A stretch of 64,000 nucleotides of DNA. It comes from Pseudoroseomonas cervicalis (GTDB lineage: Bacteria; Pseudomonadota; Alphaproteobacteria; Acetobacterales; Acetobacteraceae). A model generated the notes under the pieces. That model worked only from the letters and a program-made list of their open reading frames with translations. It was not told the origin of the DNA and did not search any database. Position numbers and translations under genes: made by a program. Position 1 is the stretch's first letter. The number at the start of each line of letters is the position of its first letter. This document shows positions 46,115 to 55,144 of this stretch, in pieces. The stretch lies in contig NZ_JAUTAJ010000004.1 in NCBI RefSeq assembly GCF_030818485.1, positions 3,071,501 through 3,135,500 on the forward strand. The letters run 5' to 3'.

Positions 46115-47290
46115 TCAGCGCGGGGCGAGGCCGGGCGGCGTGCCGGGGGCCAGGGTGTCGGGCGCCAGCGGGTCGGCCGCATGCGGGTCGCTCGCCGGGG
46201 CCGTGCCGGGCGCGGTGGCGGCCGGCCGGCCGCCCTCCCGCGCCGCCGCGCGGGCGGCCACGCCCTCGGCCCGGGCGCGGCCCTCGGCGCCCTCCACCGC
46301 CACCGTGTCGGCCATGGTGGCGCCGCGATGGCCCATGCGCCGCTCCGGACCCGTGGTGGTGTCGCGCGCCGTCTGGTGCTCCATCTCGGCATTCAGCTCG
46401 GCGCCGAACAGCACCACCATGGCAGAGAGCCAGATCCAGGTCATGAAGCCGATCACCGCGCCGAGCGAGCCATAGGTCGCGTCGTAATTGCCGAAATTGC
46501 CGACATAGAAGGAGAAGCCGGCCGAGAGCGCGGCCCAGGCCAGGGCGGCGAACACCCCGCCCCAGCTGACCCAGCGCCAGCGCGCCTTCTCCCGGCTGGG
46601 GCCGAAGCGGTACAGCGTCGCCAGCAGCGCGGTGATGAACAGGATCAGCAGCGGCCAGCGCGCCAGGCGCAGCAGCCATTCCGTGCTGCTCTCCAGCCCG
46701 GCGAAGGCCAGCACCACCGGCAGCACCACCACCGCGCCCATGGCCAGCATGGTGAAGACCAGCGCGCCGAAGGTGAAGGCCAGGCTGATCAGGGTGCGGC
46801 GGATGAAGCCGCGCTTCTCCTCCTCCTCATAGACGACGTTCAGCGCGTCGAACATCGCCTTGGTGCCCTGGTTGGCCGACCACAGCGCGACGCCAAGGCC
46901 GACCACGGCGCTGAAGCCGAGCGAGCCGGGCTCGCCCGAGGCCAGGCGGCGCAGCTGCTCGTCGATGATCTGCATGCCGCCCGAGGGGATGAAGCCCGCC
47001 GCCTGCTGCAGCTGCTGGCCGACCATGGCCGGGTCGGCGAACAGGCCGAACAGCGAGACCAGGGCGGTCAGCGCCGGGAAGACCGAGAGCAGGGCGTAGA
47101 AGGTGACGCCCGCCGCCTCGGTCATGATGCGGTCCTCATTCGCCTCCACCACCGAGCGCTTGAGGATGCTCCACCAGCCGCGCGCCGGGATGTCGCGCGG
47201 GCGGCTGGCGGTGCGGCCCTCGCCGGCCTGTCCCGTGGCGGCCCGGGCATCGGCGGGGCGGGGGCGGGCGGGCAGGGTCTGGCTGGGCAT
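46115..47290 (-). CDS. YihY/virulence factor BrkB family membrane protein
   Basis: 391 residues with six hydrophobic segments. The core pattern AAGVTFYALLSVFPALTALVSLFGLF, SLGFSAVVGLGVALWSANQGTKAMFDALN and NYDATYGSLGAVIGFMTWIWLSAMVVLFGAELNAE identifies the YihY/BrkB family. Long charged tail (about 310-391) with many Ala/Glu/Pro residues. Function unknown; inner membrane. Confidence 0.93.
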   Translation of the reverse strand: MPSQTLPARPRPADARAATGQAGEGRTASRPRDIPARGWWSILKRSVVEANEDRIMTEAAGVTFYALLSVFPALTALVSLFGLFADPAMVGQQLQQAAGFIPSGGMQIIDEQLRRLASGEPGSLGFSAVVGLGVALWSANQGTKAMFDALNVVYEEEEKRGFIRRTLISLAFTFGALVFTMLAMGAVVVLPVVLAFAGLESSTEWLLRLARWPLLILFITALLATLYRFGPSREKARWRWVSWGGVFAALAWAALSAGFSFYVGNFGNYDATYGSLGAVIGFMTWIWLSAMVVLFGAELNAEMEHQTARDTTTGPERRMGHRGATMADTVAVEGAEGRARAEGVAARAAAREGGRPAATAPGTAPASDPHAADPLAPDTLAPGTPPGLAPR

Positions 47291-47428
47291 GGCGGGGCTC
47301 CTGGGCGGCGCCTGCGGCGCGTCATGCCCGGTGTAACGGCCCGCCCCGCCCGTGGTTCCGCGCCCGGCGGGCCGGCCGGCGCGGGGCGGCCGGGGCGTGG
47401 CCCGGCGGCCACAAGGGCCGCCGCAGGA

Positions 47429-48237
47429 TCAGTCGCGCGCCGCCTGGTGCTTCAGATAGGCGATCAGCGCGTCCAGCTCGGCCTCGGGCAGCACCGCGGG
47501 GCTGAAGCCGGGCATCTGCTGGCCGGGCCAGTGGCGCACCGATTTCGGGTCGCGGATCAGCGCGCGCAGCCCGGGCTCGGTCATGTAGGCCAGGGCGGGC
47601 ATCGGCCGCGCCAGGTCCGGCCCCATCTCCGCCGCCCCGGCGCCGGCCAGCCTGTGGCAGGCCAGGCACTGGGTGAGGAAGACCTCCTGGCCGCGCCGCG
47701 CCGGGTCGTCCGGGGGCAGGCCGGCGGCGACGCCGAGCGAGGGCCAGCGCCGCAGCGGATGCGCCACCGCGGTCAGGCTGGCCAGCGCATAGGGCCATTG
47801 CTCGGGGAGATGCCGCCCTGCTCCGGCCGCAGCCAGACCAGGTAGAAGGGCCCGGCATTGGCCGATTTGCCGGGCAGGGCCGGCCAGGGCGCGCCGGGCT
47901 CCTCCACCGCCAGCCAGGGCTCGGCGCCGCCCGAGAGCAGCGCGGCGGGGAGCTGCGAGGCGAAGCCGTCCGTTGCCTTGGCCTCCAGCGTCTCCACCCC
48001 CTCCAGCGGGCCGAGCAGGGCGCGCAGCGGCACGGCGCGGTAGCTCATGGCGCGGTGATAGGCGACATCCGCCGGCACGGTGATGCGCGCGGCATCCGGC
48101 CGCGCCAGCAGCGCCTCGGGCGTCAGGCGCTGCTCGCCGCCGGGCAGGGCGAGGCGCAGCTCGGCGGCCTGGGCGGCGGCGGCGAGGGGCAGCAGCGCCG
48201 CCAGCCAGAGCAGCGCGGCGGGGAGGAAACGTCGCAT
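47429..48237 (-). pseudogene. Secreted cytochrome c fusion, frameshifted
   Basis: First frame from ATG 48237 (signal MRRFLPAALLWLAALLPLAAAAQA, then a domain resembling molybdopterin-oxidoreductase folds: AELRLALPGGEQRLTPEALL) is cut at 47773 by a stop. The second frame continues as PEQWPYALASL, then PLRRWPSLGV and a c-type heme site CLACH with distal methionine MPGF. The switch is at a CCCC run (ATCTCCCCGAG near 47810); one extra base restores a 269-residue protein. The sequence is either a recent loss or an assembly error. A monoheme cytochrome partner of an oxidoreductase is plausible. Confidence 0.82.
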
Positions 48238-48274
48238 CGGGGCAGGGTCCCTGGGTGAGGTTCAGCCGTGGGGT

Positions 48275-49030
48275 TCAGCCGGGGGGCGCGGCGCGCAGCG
48301 GGGCGCGGGCCAGGCCATTGTGGTCGAAATTCTCCGGCGCCAGCCAGGCGGCGATGGCGTCGCGCCGGGCCGGCCATTCCTCCTCCAGGATGGAGAAGAA
48401 GGCGGTGTCGCGGCGGCGCCCCTTCACCACCAGATGCGCCCGCAGCGTGCCCTCATAGGTGAAGCCGAGCCGCGCGGCGGCGCGGCGGGAGGGCGCGTTC
48501 AGCGCGTTGCATTTCCACACCAGCCGGCGATAGCCCAGCTCGTCCATGGCGTGGCGCATCAGCAGGAACATCGCCTCGGTGGCGGCGCGCGTCCGCTGCA
48601 GCCGCGGGCCGAACCAGATATGGCCGAGCTCGATGGCGGCATTGGCCGGCTGGATCTCCATCAGTGTCAGCCAGCCCGAGGCCAGGCCCGAGACATGCGG
48701 CCGCACCGCCCAGGCGATCGGGTCATGCGTGGTGGCGAAGCCGGCGAGGAAGCGGCGGAACCCCTCGTAATCGGCGAAGGGGCCGTAGCCCATATAGGCC
48801 CAGCTATCCTCGGCGCCCTGCAGCGCCTGCCACAGCTCCTCGGCATGGCGCAGGCCGAGCGGCTCCAGCGTCACCGCGGTGCCGCGATGCGCGACCCGCG
48901 CCGGCAGCGGGCGCGGCAGCGGGTCGACCAGCGGCCCGACGGGAGGCTGCGTCGCGGGGTCGGCGGGCGCGGTGCCCTGCGGGGATGGCAGGGGTGCGGC
49001 GGGGGATGTGGCGTGGCCGGGCATTGTCAT
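48275..49030 (-). CDS. GNAT acetyltransferase, RimJ/RimL-like
   Basis: 251 residues. The pattern GTAVTLEPLGLRHAEELWQAL, AIELGHIWFGPRLQRTRAATEAMFLLMRHAMDELGYRRLVWKCNALNAPSRRAAARLGF is that of Acetyltransf_3 proteins. A Pro/Ala-rich 45-residue N-terminal extension precedes the domain. ATG 49030, with no strong ribosome site. Substrate unknown. Confidence 0.85.
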   Translation of the reverse strand: MTMPGHATSPAAPLPSPQGTAPADPATQPPVGPLVDPLPRPLPARVAHRGTAVTLEPLGLRHAEELWQALQGAEDSWAYMGYGPFADYEGFRRFLAGFATTHDPIAWAVRPHVSGLASGWLTLMEIQPANAAIELGHIWFGPRLQRTRAATEAMFLLMRHAMDELGYRRLVWKCNALNAPSRRAAARLGFTYEGTLRAHLVVKGRRRDTAFFSILEEEWPARRDAIAAWLAPENFDHNGLARAPLRAAPPG

Positions 49031-49141
49031 GATAGGCCGCAGGCTGGACCGTAACCCCGACGCCGCGCAAGCCGTCCGCCTGCCCCACTTCCTCCCCGGG
49101 AAGCGCTTGTTCTGCGCCCAGCCGAGACGATCTGCCTGACC

Positions 49142-49933
49142 ATGAACGCTCCCGCTCCTCCCGCCGCCTATTACGCCGAGACGGTGCAGTTCGTGCACCA
49201 CTGGACCGACCGGCTCTTCACCTTCCGCTGCACGCGCGACCCCGCCTTCCGCTTCCAGGCCGGGCAGTTCGCGATGATCGGGCTGATGGTGGAGGGCAAG
49301 CCGCTGGTGCGCGCCTATTCCATGGTCTCCGCCCCCTATGAGGAGGAGCTGGAATTCCTCTCCATCAAGGTGCCGGACGGGCCGCTGACCAGCCGGCTGC
49401 AGCATGTGAAGGTGGGCGACCAGGTGCTGATCGCCCGCAAGGCGGTGGGCACGCTGGTGCCGGACAGCCTGCTGCCCGGCCGCACCCTGTGGATGTTCGG
49501 CACCGGCACCGGCCTCGCCCCCTTCATGGCGCTGGTGAAGGACCCCGAGGTGTATGACCGGTTCGAGCGCGTGGTGCTGGTGCATGGCGTGCGCCAGGTG
49601 GCCGAGCTGGCCTATCATGACTGGCTGAGCCAGGAGCTGCCGCAGCACGAGCTGCTGGGCGAGCTGGTGCGCGACAAGCTGCTCTACTACCCGACCGTGA
49701 CGCGCGAGCCCTTCCGGAACCAGGGCCGCGTCAACGAGCTGCTGGCCAGCGGCAAGCTGACCGCCGATCTCGGCCTGCCGCCCTTCTCGGTGGAGCAGGA
49801 CCGGGTGATGCTGTGCGGCAGCCCGGAGATGCTGGTCTCCATGCGCGCCCTGCTGGAGCAGCGCGGCTTCACCGAGGGCGCCGGCAACCGCCCCGGCCAC
49901 TATGTGGTCGAGAAGGCCTTCGTCGAGAAGTAA
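49142..49933 (+). CDS. fpr: Ferredoxin--NADP reductase
   Basis: 263 residues, FAD-dependent flavoprotein that moves electrons between NADPH and ferredoxin or flavodoxin. FAD motif RAYSMVSAPYEE, NADP-binding MFGTGTGLAPFMAL, C-terminal CGSPEML and the terminal GHYVVEKAFVEK (aromatic near C-term). It fits the bacterial type of Rhodobacter and Azotobacter FPR. Followed by a repeat-based terminator. Confidence 0.96.
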   Translation: MNAPAPPAAYYAETVQFVHHWTDRLFTFRCTRDPAFRFQAGQFAMIGLMVEGKPLVRAYSMVSAPYEEELEFLSIKVPDGPLTSRLQHVKVGDQVLIARKAVGTLVPDSLLPGRTLWMFGTGTGLAPFMALVKDPEVYDRFERVVLVHGVRQVAELAYHDWLSQELPQHELLGELVRDKLLYYPTVTREPFRNQGRVNELLASGKLTADLGLPPFSVEQDRVMLCGSPEMLVSMRALLEQRGFTEGAGNRPGHYVVEKAFVEK

Positions 49934-49960
49934 GGCCCCGCCCGGCCGCGCCGGCGACAC

Positions 49961-50017
<57 letters not shown>

Positions 50018-50023
50018 CATGCC

Positions 50024-50620
50024 CTAGCCCTGGGCGGCGGGGGGCGGCGCCGCCACGGCGAAGCCGGAGGCGGCCCAGGCGCGCACCGCCTGGATCTCGG
50101 CCTCGGTCAGCTCCTGGCGCGGCAGCGGCAGGGCGGGGAGGGTGGGGCCGAAGCGCAGCACCAGGGCCGCGGGCGTCTCCTCCAGCAGGCGCAGCCGCGC
50201 CGCCTCGGCCTCGAAGGACCAGCCCTGGCCCTGGCAGGCGAGCCGCCCCGGCAGCAGCGTCACCGAGACCGGGCCGAGCAGCGGCTGGCGCCCCGGCTCC
50301 GGCAGGGCCTGCAGGATCCGGGTCAGCGCGGCGCGCTGGCTGAGCTGGGCGTAGAGCGCCAGCAGCAGCGTCGCGCCGCCGATGACCGCCAGCAGCAGGG
50401 CCTCGTTCGTCTCCAGCGGCCGCCAGAAGGGGGCGGGGGGCGCCATGCGGCGCAGCAGCGTCTCGGCCAGGCGCAGCGACAGCAGCAGCGTGGCGGCGAA
50501 GAACAGCCCCTGGGCCAGCACGCGCAGCGTGCCGAGGCCGAGCCGCCCGCCGCGCCGCAGATCGGCCTCGACCAGCCGGGCCTGGTCCTCGGGCCGCCAG
50601 CTCAGGCGGAGCGTGATCAT
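50024..50620 (-). CDS. Membrane protein of unknown function (downstream partner)
   Basis: 198 residues with two hydrophobic segments (about 33-50 and 75-92) and a soluble C-terminal half. ATG 50620 overlaps the stop of the upstream gene as ATGA. Both proteins have similar architecture (TM pair, then a domain with LLEETPAALVLRF or LAEDARFMLLDLGF and a closing helix), suggesting a YcxB-like pair; that is inference. Confidence 0.72.
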   Translation of the reverse strand: MITLRLSWRPEDQARLVEADLRRGGRLGLGTLRVLAQGLFFAATLLLSLRLAETLLRRMAPPAPFWRPLETNEALLLAVIGGATLLLALYAQLSQRAALTRILQALPEPGRQPLLGPVSVTLLPGRLACQGQGWSFEAEAARLRLLEETPAALVLRFGPTLPALPLPRQELTEAEIQAVRAWAASGFAVAAPPPAAQG

Positions 50621-51312
50621 GCCGTGCCCCCCCGCGCATGGCGTTCCGTCCAGCGCCGCAGCGCCGCCTGCTGCGCCTCCGACAGGTCGCGCTTGGGCAG
50701 CACCAGCCGCTGGCCGAAGCCCAGGTCGAGCAGCATGAAGCGGGCATCCTCGGCGAGACCGCGCAGCAGGCCGGCGTCATAGCGCCGCGCCGCGCCCTCG
50801 GTCCGCCAGAGCAGGGAGGCGGGGCCGAGGGTGAGGATGACCCGCTCCGGCCGCGTCTCGCCGGCCAGCAGGCGGCGCAGCCGGGCGAGCGTCGCGCGGC
50901 GCATCAGGGCCGGCAGCAGCTTCGCCTCGAACAGCCAGCCCCAGCCGGTGGCGCCGGCCAGCAGGGCGGCCAGCATCACGAAGCTCTGCCCATGCGGGTA
51001 ATGGCCCTTCCACAGCCCGATCGGCCCGGCCTGCAGCCAGGTGACGGCACCCAGCATCAGCAGCAGCGCGGCGGTGGCGCCGGCCAGGCCGGGCAGGCCC
51101 GCATGGTCCCGGCGCAGCCCGAGGCGCTGGCCCTCCAGCTCGTCCCGCGCCGAGACCGCGAAGCGCAGCACCGCCTCCGGCGCGCTCTCCGGCGGCGCGG
51201 CCGCGGCAGGGGAAGGGGCAGGGGCGGCGGCGCCGGGCCGGCGGCCGGTGGCGGGCACGGCGCTGCGCGGCGGGGGGGAGGCGGGTCTGGGCGGTGGGGT
51301 CTGGTCCCCCAT
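50617..51312 (-). CDS. Membrane protein of unknown function (upstream partner)
   Basis: 231 residues from ATG 51312 (GAGGAG 7 nt upstream). A Pro/Ala-rich 45-residue N-terminus precedes two hydrophobic helices (LPGLAGATAALLLMLGAVTWL, FVMLAALLAGATGWGWLF) and a soluble end (TRPERVILTLGPASLLWR ... LVLPKRDLSEAQQAALRRW). Overlaps the next gene by 4 nt. No family recognised. Confidence 0.72.
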   Translation of the reverse strand: MGDQTPPPRPASPPPRSAVPATGRRPGAAAPAPSPAAAAPPESAPEAVLRFAVSARDELEGQRLGLRRDHAGLPGLAGATAALLLMLGAVTWLQAGPIGLWKGHYPHGQSFVMLAALLAGATGWGWLFEAKLLPALMRRATLARLRRLLAGETRPERVILTLGPASLLWRTEGAARRYDAGLLRGLAEDARFMLLDLGFGQRLVLPKRDLSEAQQAALRRWTERHARGGTA

Positions 51313-51560
51313 GCGGGTCTCCTCGGGCGCTCGCGGTCTGGCTCGCGGCAGGGATGCGGCGCGGCGGGCGGCACGGCCAATCAACTTGGCTCAAGCGCCC
51401 CCGGCCTGGCTTGGCCTGGTCTGGCCTGGCCGTGCCAACGCCGCCGGCGCTGAAAGAGTTTGTTGCCGGAGGCCCGCACACTGAAACGCCGCGCCCGGCT
51501 AGATTTTCCTGCATCGGCGGCCGGCCTGCCGGACCGCCGGTGCAGAACAGAGGAACGAGC

Positions 51561-51929
51561 ATGCGCAAGATGCTGATGCTGGGCACGGGTGCCCTGATGC
51601 TGGGTGTGGCCGGGCTGGCCGTGGCCCAGCCGGCGCCGCCTGCGGGCAGCCCGCCGCCGCCCCCGCCGGGCCAGGCGCAGGCCCAGCCCCCCGCGCCCCC
51701 GGGCCCGCCGGGGGCGGAGGCCGACCGCCCCGGCCCGCGCGGGCCGATGTGGATGCGCCATCACGGCATGATGCCGCCGCCCCCGCCGCCGCCCTCGCGC
51801 GCCGCCTCCTTCCGGCTGGAGCGGGGCGATGTCAGCCTCTCCATCCGCTGCGCCGAGAGCGAGCCGATGCAGGCCTGCGTCAACGCCGCCAATGCGCTGC
51901 TCGACAAGATGAACACCGTGTCGCGCTGA
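51561..51929 (+). CDS. Secreted proline-rich protein
   Basis: 122 residues with a clear signal peptide (MRKMLMLGTGALMLGVAGLAVAQ). The mature part is a Pro/Gly/Gln-rich linker with polyproline runs, followed by RAASFRLERGDVSLSIRCAESEPMQACVNAANALLDKM, containing two Cys that could form a disulfide. Good ribosome site (AGAGGA). Possibly cell-surface or periplasmic. Not recognised. Confidence 0.75.
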   Translation: MRKMLMLGTGALMLGVAGLAVAQPAPPAGSPPPPPPGQAQAQPPAPPGPPGAEADRPGPRGPMWMRHHGMMPPPPPPPSRAASFRLERGDVSLSIRCAESEPMQACVNAANALLDKMNTVSR

Positions 51930-52229
51930 GGCGCCGAAGCTGCGGCGGGGCGGGGTCCTCCTCCCCCCCCTCTCCCCCCTGGCGCGGCGCTCCCGGCCGC
52001 GCCGCCCCGCCCCGCCGCGCACCCCCTTTCCCACCGATCCCGCAGCGACCGCGCCGGCCCCCTCCGGCGCGGTTCGCGCGACCGGAGGCTGGGACTGCGC
52101 GGTTTCTTGATGGGGGGTTGATCCCCGTCAATGCGGCGAAGCGTTCATCCTGCCATGGTCCAACGCGGCCGAATCGGCGCGCGCCCCACTCGGCGCGCCC
52201 CGGCGGCCGACGACCGTGAAGGATCGATC
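51930..52229. other. GC-rich gap before the transporter gene
   Basis: 300 bp with C-runs and no supported gene; an open frame from 52131 lacks support as an N-terminal extension. No clear promoter was seen. Confidence 0.4.
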
Positions 52230-53735
52230 ATGACCGCCGCCTCCCAACCGGCACCGCCGATCACCTCGACGCCGGAGCCGAGTTCCAACCGCAAATTCGC
52301 CTTCCTGCTGCTGGCGCTGGCCCTGTACGGGCTGGTGCTGATGCTGCCGACGCCGGAGGGGCTGAGCGCCGCGGGGCAGGTGTCGCTGGCGCTGCTGGCG
52401 CTGGTGATCACGCTGTGGATCAGCGAATGCGTCTCGCCCGCCACCAGCGCCGTCATTCTCACCGGCATGGCGGTTGTAGGCCTGATGGGCAAGTCGCTGA
52501 CGCCCAATGCCCGGCCGATGTCGTCGGCCGATGCGCTGGGGGTGATGCTGACCGGCTTCTCCTCCACCGCGGTGCTGCTGGTGGCGGCCGCGCTGTTCCT
52601 GGCGGTGGCGCTGAAGCATACCGGGCTGGACAAGCGGGTGGCGCTGCTGGTGATGAGCAAGGTCGGCATCTCGCCGGCGCGGCTGACGGTGGGGGCGATG
52701 ATCGTGGGCTTCGTGCTCGCGCTGTTCATCCCCTCGGCCACGGCGCGCGTCGGTGCGGTGATCCCGATCATGGTGGGTATCACCGCCGCCCTCGGCCTGC
52801 CGGTGGGCAGCAGCCTGGGTGCGACGCTGATGATCGTCACCGCCCAGGCCTGCTCGATCTTCAACATCGCGGTGAAGACCGGCGCGGCGCAGAACCTGAT
52901 CAGCCTGAACTTCATGCAGGGTGCCTTCGGGCAGAGCGTCACCTGGGGCGGCTGGTTCGTCACCGCGCTGCCCTTCACCATCGGCATGAGCGTGGTGCTG
53001 TTCCTGGTCTCGCTCTGGCTGCTGCGGCCGGAGGTGCCGGCCAAGGAGGAGGCGCAGGCCAAGCTGCGCGAGCAGGTGGCGCAGCTCGGCCCGGTGACGG
53101 CGCCGGAGAAGCGGCTGATCGCGGTGGCGGTGATGCTGCTGCTGCTGTGGTCGACCGAGGGTGTGCTGCATCCCTTCGACACCACCACCACCACGCAGCT
53201 CGGCATCGCGCTGCTGCTGATGCCCAAGATCGGCGTGATGCACTGGGCGCAGGCGGAGAAGCTGGTGCCCTGGGGCACGGTGGTGCTGTTCGCCGCCTCG
53301 ATCTCGCTGGGCACGCTGCTGTCGCGCACCGGCGCCGCCGGCTGGCTGGCGCAGGTGACGCTTGGCCAGCTGGGGCTGGAGGCGCTGCCGGTGGTCGCCG
53401 TGATCGGCGCGCTGTCGCTGTTCAGCATCGTGCTGCATCTGGGCTTCGCCTCGGCCACGGGGCTGGCCAGCACGCTGATCCCGATCATGATCGCCTTCAG
53501 CCAGACCCTGCCGGTGTCGAAGGAGACGGCCTTCGGCATCGTGCTGATCCAGAGCTTCGTCGTCTCCTTCGGCTTCATCCTGCCGACCAACGCGCCGCAG
53601 AACATGCTGTGCTACGGCACCGGGGCGTTCCGCATGACGCAATTCGCCAAGGTGGGGCTGGTGGTGACGGTGGCCGGCTTCGCGCTGATCCTGCTGCTGT
53701 CCGCGACGATCTGGCCGATGATGGGAGTGCTGTGA
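52230..53735 (+). CDS. DASS-family (SLC13) anion:sodium symporter
   Basis: 501 residues, inner-membrane transporter with about 11-13 hydrophobic segments. Motifs include ITLWISECVSPATSAVIL, FIPSATARVGAVIPIMVGI and LPTNAPQNMLCYGTGAF, where dicarboxylate or sulfate substrates bind. ATG 52230 is supported by AAGGA. One nucleotide separates it from the following dehydrogenase gene, so they form a unit for uptake and oxidation of a hydroxy- or dicarboxylic acid. Confidence 0.9.
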   Translation: MTAASQPAPPITSTPEPSSNRKFAFLLLALALYGLVLMLPTPEGLSAAGQVSLALLALVITLWISECVSPATSAVILTGMAVVGLMGKSLTPNARPMSSADALGVMLTGFSSTAVLLVAAALFLAVALKHTGLDKRVALLVMSKVGISPARLTVGAMIVGFVLALFIPSATARVGAVIPIMVGITAALGLPVGSSLGATLMIVTAQACSIFNIAVKTGAAQNLISLNFMQGAFGQSVTWGGWFVTALPFTIGMSVVLFLVSLWLLRPEVPAKEEAQAKLREQVAQLGPVTAPEKRLIAVAVMLLLLWSTEGVLHPFDTTTTTQLGIALLLMPKIGVMHWAQAEKLVPWGTVVLFAASISLGTLLSRTGAAGWLAQVTLGQLGLEALPVVAVIGALSLFSIVLHLGFASATGLASTLIPIMIAFSQTLPVSKETAFGIVLIQSFVVSFGFILPTNAPQNMLCYGTGAFRMTQFAKVGLVVTVAGFALILLLSATIWPMMGVL

Positions 53736-53736
53736 G

Positions 53737-54693
53737 ATGGGTGCGCTGGTGGGCGTGATCGGGGCCGGGCAGGTGGGCGCGGCCGCGACCTATCTGCTGT
53801 CGGCGACGCCGGGGGTGAGCGACATCGTGCTGGTCGATCTCGACCTGGCGCGGGCGGCGGGGGAGGCGGCGGATATCGGCCATGCCGCCGCCTTCGGCAC
53901 CGCCGCCCGGGTGCGGGAGGGCAGCTATGCCGAGCTGGCCGGGGCCGATCTGGTGGTGGTGACCGCCGGCGCCAGCCTGAAGCCGGGCCAGACGCGGCTG
54001 GAGCTGCTGCACCAGAACATCCGCATCGTGGGCCAGATCATCGAGCAGGTGCTGAAGGTGGCGCCCGACACCATCCTGCTCTTCGCCACCAACCCGGTGG
54101 ACGTCATGCCGGCGATCGCGGTGCGGCATTACGGGGTGAAGCCGGGGCGCGCGATCGGCACCGGCTGCACGCTGGATTCGATCCGTTTCCGCGACCGGCT
54201 GGCGCATCACCTGGAGGTCGCCGCTGCCTCCGTGCATGCCTATGTGCTGGGCGAGCATGGCGATTCGGAGGTGCTGCACTGGTCCAGCGCGCAGGTGGGC
54301 GGGGTGCCGATCCTGGATTTCGCCGCGCAGCGTGGCCGGCCGATCGATGCGGCGATGCGGGCGCAGATCCATGAGGATGTCCGCACCTCGGCCTATCGCA
54401 TCAAGGCGGGCAAGGGCGTCTCGAATTTCGGCATCGGTGGCTGCATCGCGCGGCTGGCGCGGGCGATCCTGATGGATGAGCGGGTGGTGTTCCCGGTCTC
54501 CACCTATCTGCCGGAGTATCTGGAGGTGCGGGAGACCTGCATCTCGCTGCCGCATGTGCTGGGGGAGGAGGGCGCGTCGCTGCCGATCCAGCCTTTGCTG
54601 GACGCGGCGGAGCGCGCGGCGTTGCGCAGCAGTGCCGCGGTGCTGGCCGACACCATCGCCGACGGGCTGAAGGTGCTGTCGGCTCCGGCCTGA
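53737..54693 (+). CDS. L-lactate/malate-type 2-hydroxyacid dehydrogenase
   Basis: 318 residues of the NAD-dependent LDH/MDH fold (VGVIGAGQVGAAAT). Catalytic residues are intact: D147 and R150 in TLDSIRFR, H174 in GEHGDSE, R87 in PGQTRLEL. The residue that sets substrate choice (Gln in LDH, Arg in MDH) is Leu81. So a substrate other than lactate or malate, for example a longer 2-hydroxy acid, is likely. Cotranscribed with a DASS transporter. A family B terminator follows. Confidence 0.88.
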   Translation: MGALVGVIGAGQVGAAATYLLSATPGVSDIVLVDLDLARAAGEAADIGHAAAFGTAARVREGSYAELAGADLVVVTAGASLKPGQTRLELLHQNIRIVGQIIEQVLKVAPDTILLFATNPVDVMPAIAVRHYGVKPGRAIGTGCTLDSIRFRDRLAHHLEVAAASVHAYVLGEHGDSEVLHWSSAQVGGVPILDFAAQRGRPIDAAMRAQIHEDVRTSAYRIKAGKGVSNFGIGGCIARLARAILMDERVVFPVSTYLPEYLEVRETCISLPHVLGEEGASLPIQPLLDAAERAALRSSAAVLADTIADGLKVLSAPA

Positions 54694-54717
54694 AGCGCCC
54701 CGCCTGGCCGGGAGACC

Positions 54718-54781
54718 GCGGCAGCCTGACAGAAGGAGAAGGGGGTCCGGGGGAATTCATTCCCCCGGATCTTTTTGTTTT
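54718..54781 (+). terminator. Family B terminator after dehydrogenase gene
   Basis: Stem CCGGGGGAA (54747-54755) and complement (54760-54768), loop TTCA, then T-rich tail. Upstream GGCAGCCTGACAGAA and GAAGG are shared with 19038-19095. Also lies at the end of the convergent CobW-like gene. Confidence 0.87.
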
Positions 54782-55144
54782 TTATGCCTTCCTGAACCTG
54801 GCCTGGGTCACGCTGTCGGTCTGCAGTGCCGCCTCGATGGCGTTGGCGCCGTCCCCGGTGCGCAGCACGACCCAGATCTCGCTGAACCAGGGGGCCTGTC
54901 CCCGGGTGCGGGCGAGGAAGAGGCGGTCGAGCGCGATGGCCACCGGGTTGCGCGGCTGGCAGCAGGCGCAGCCGATGGGATGGGCGCCGGGCGGCGGTGC
55001 CGCGAAGCGTTCGACGAGCGCGGGGCGGTCGGGCAGGGGGGCGCCATCCTCGGCCAGCACCACCGCATCGGCGGGCGTGCTGGCGGCATCGGCCAGGCGG
55101 AGCGGGGTTCGGGCGTCGAGGGACCAGCGCATACCGCTAGACAT
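54782..55144 (-). CDS. CobW-like fragment lacking GTPase P-loop
   Basis: 120 residues. Residues 58-62 read GCACC, followed by a region that resembles the corresponding part of CobW/COG0523 proteins (AIALDRLFLAR ... FSEIWVVLRTGD ... DSVTQARFR). The Walker A (GxxxxGKT), switch and C-terminal domains are missing, so it cannot be a GTPase of the usual type. It may be a metal-handling protein or a relic. Start at ATG 55144, inside a palindromic operator; ATG 55132 is possible. Divergent from an ArsR-methyltransferase gene next to metH. Confidence 0.7.
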   Translation of the reverse strand: MSSGMRWSLDARTPLRLADAASTPADAVVLAEDGAPLPDRPALVERFAAPPPGAHPIGCACCQPRNPVAIALDRLFLARTRGQAPWFSEIWVVLRTGDGANAIEAALQTDSVTQARFRKA

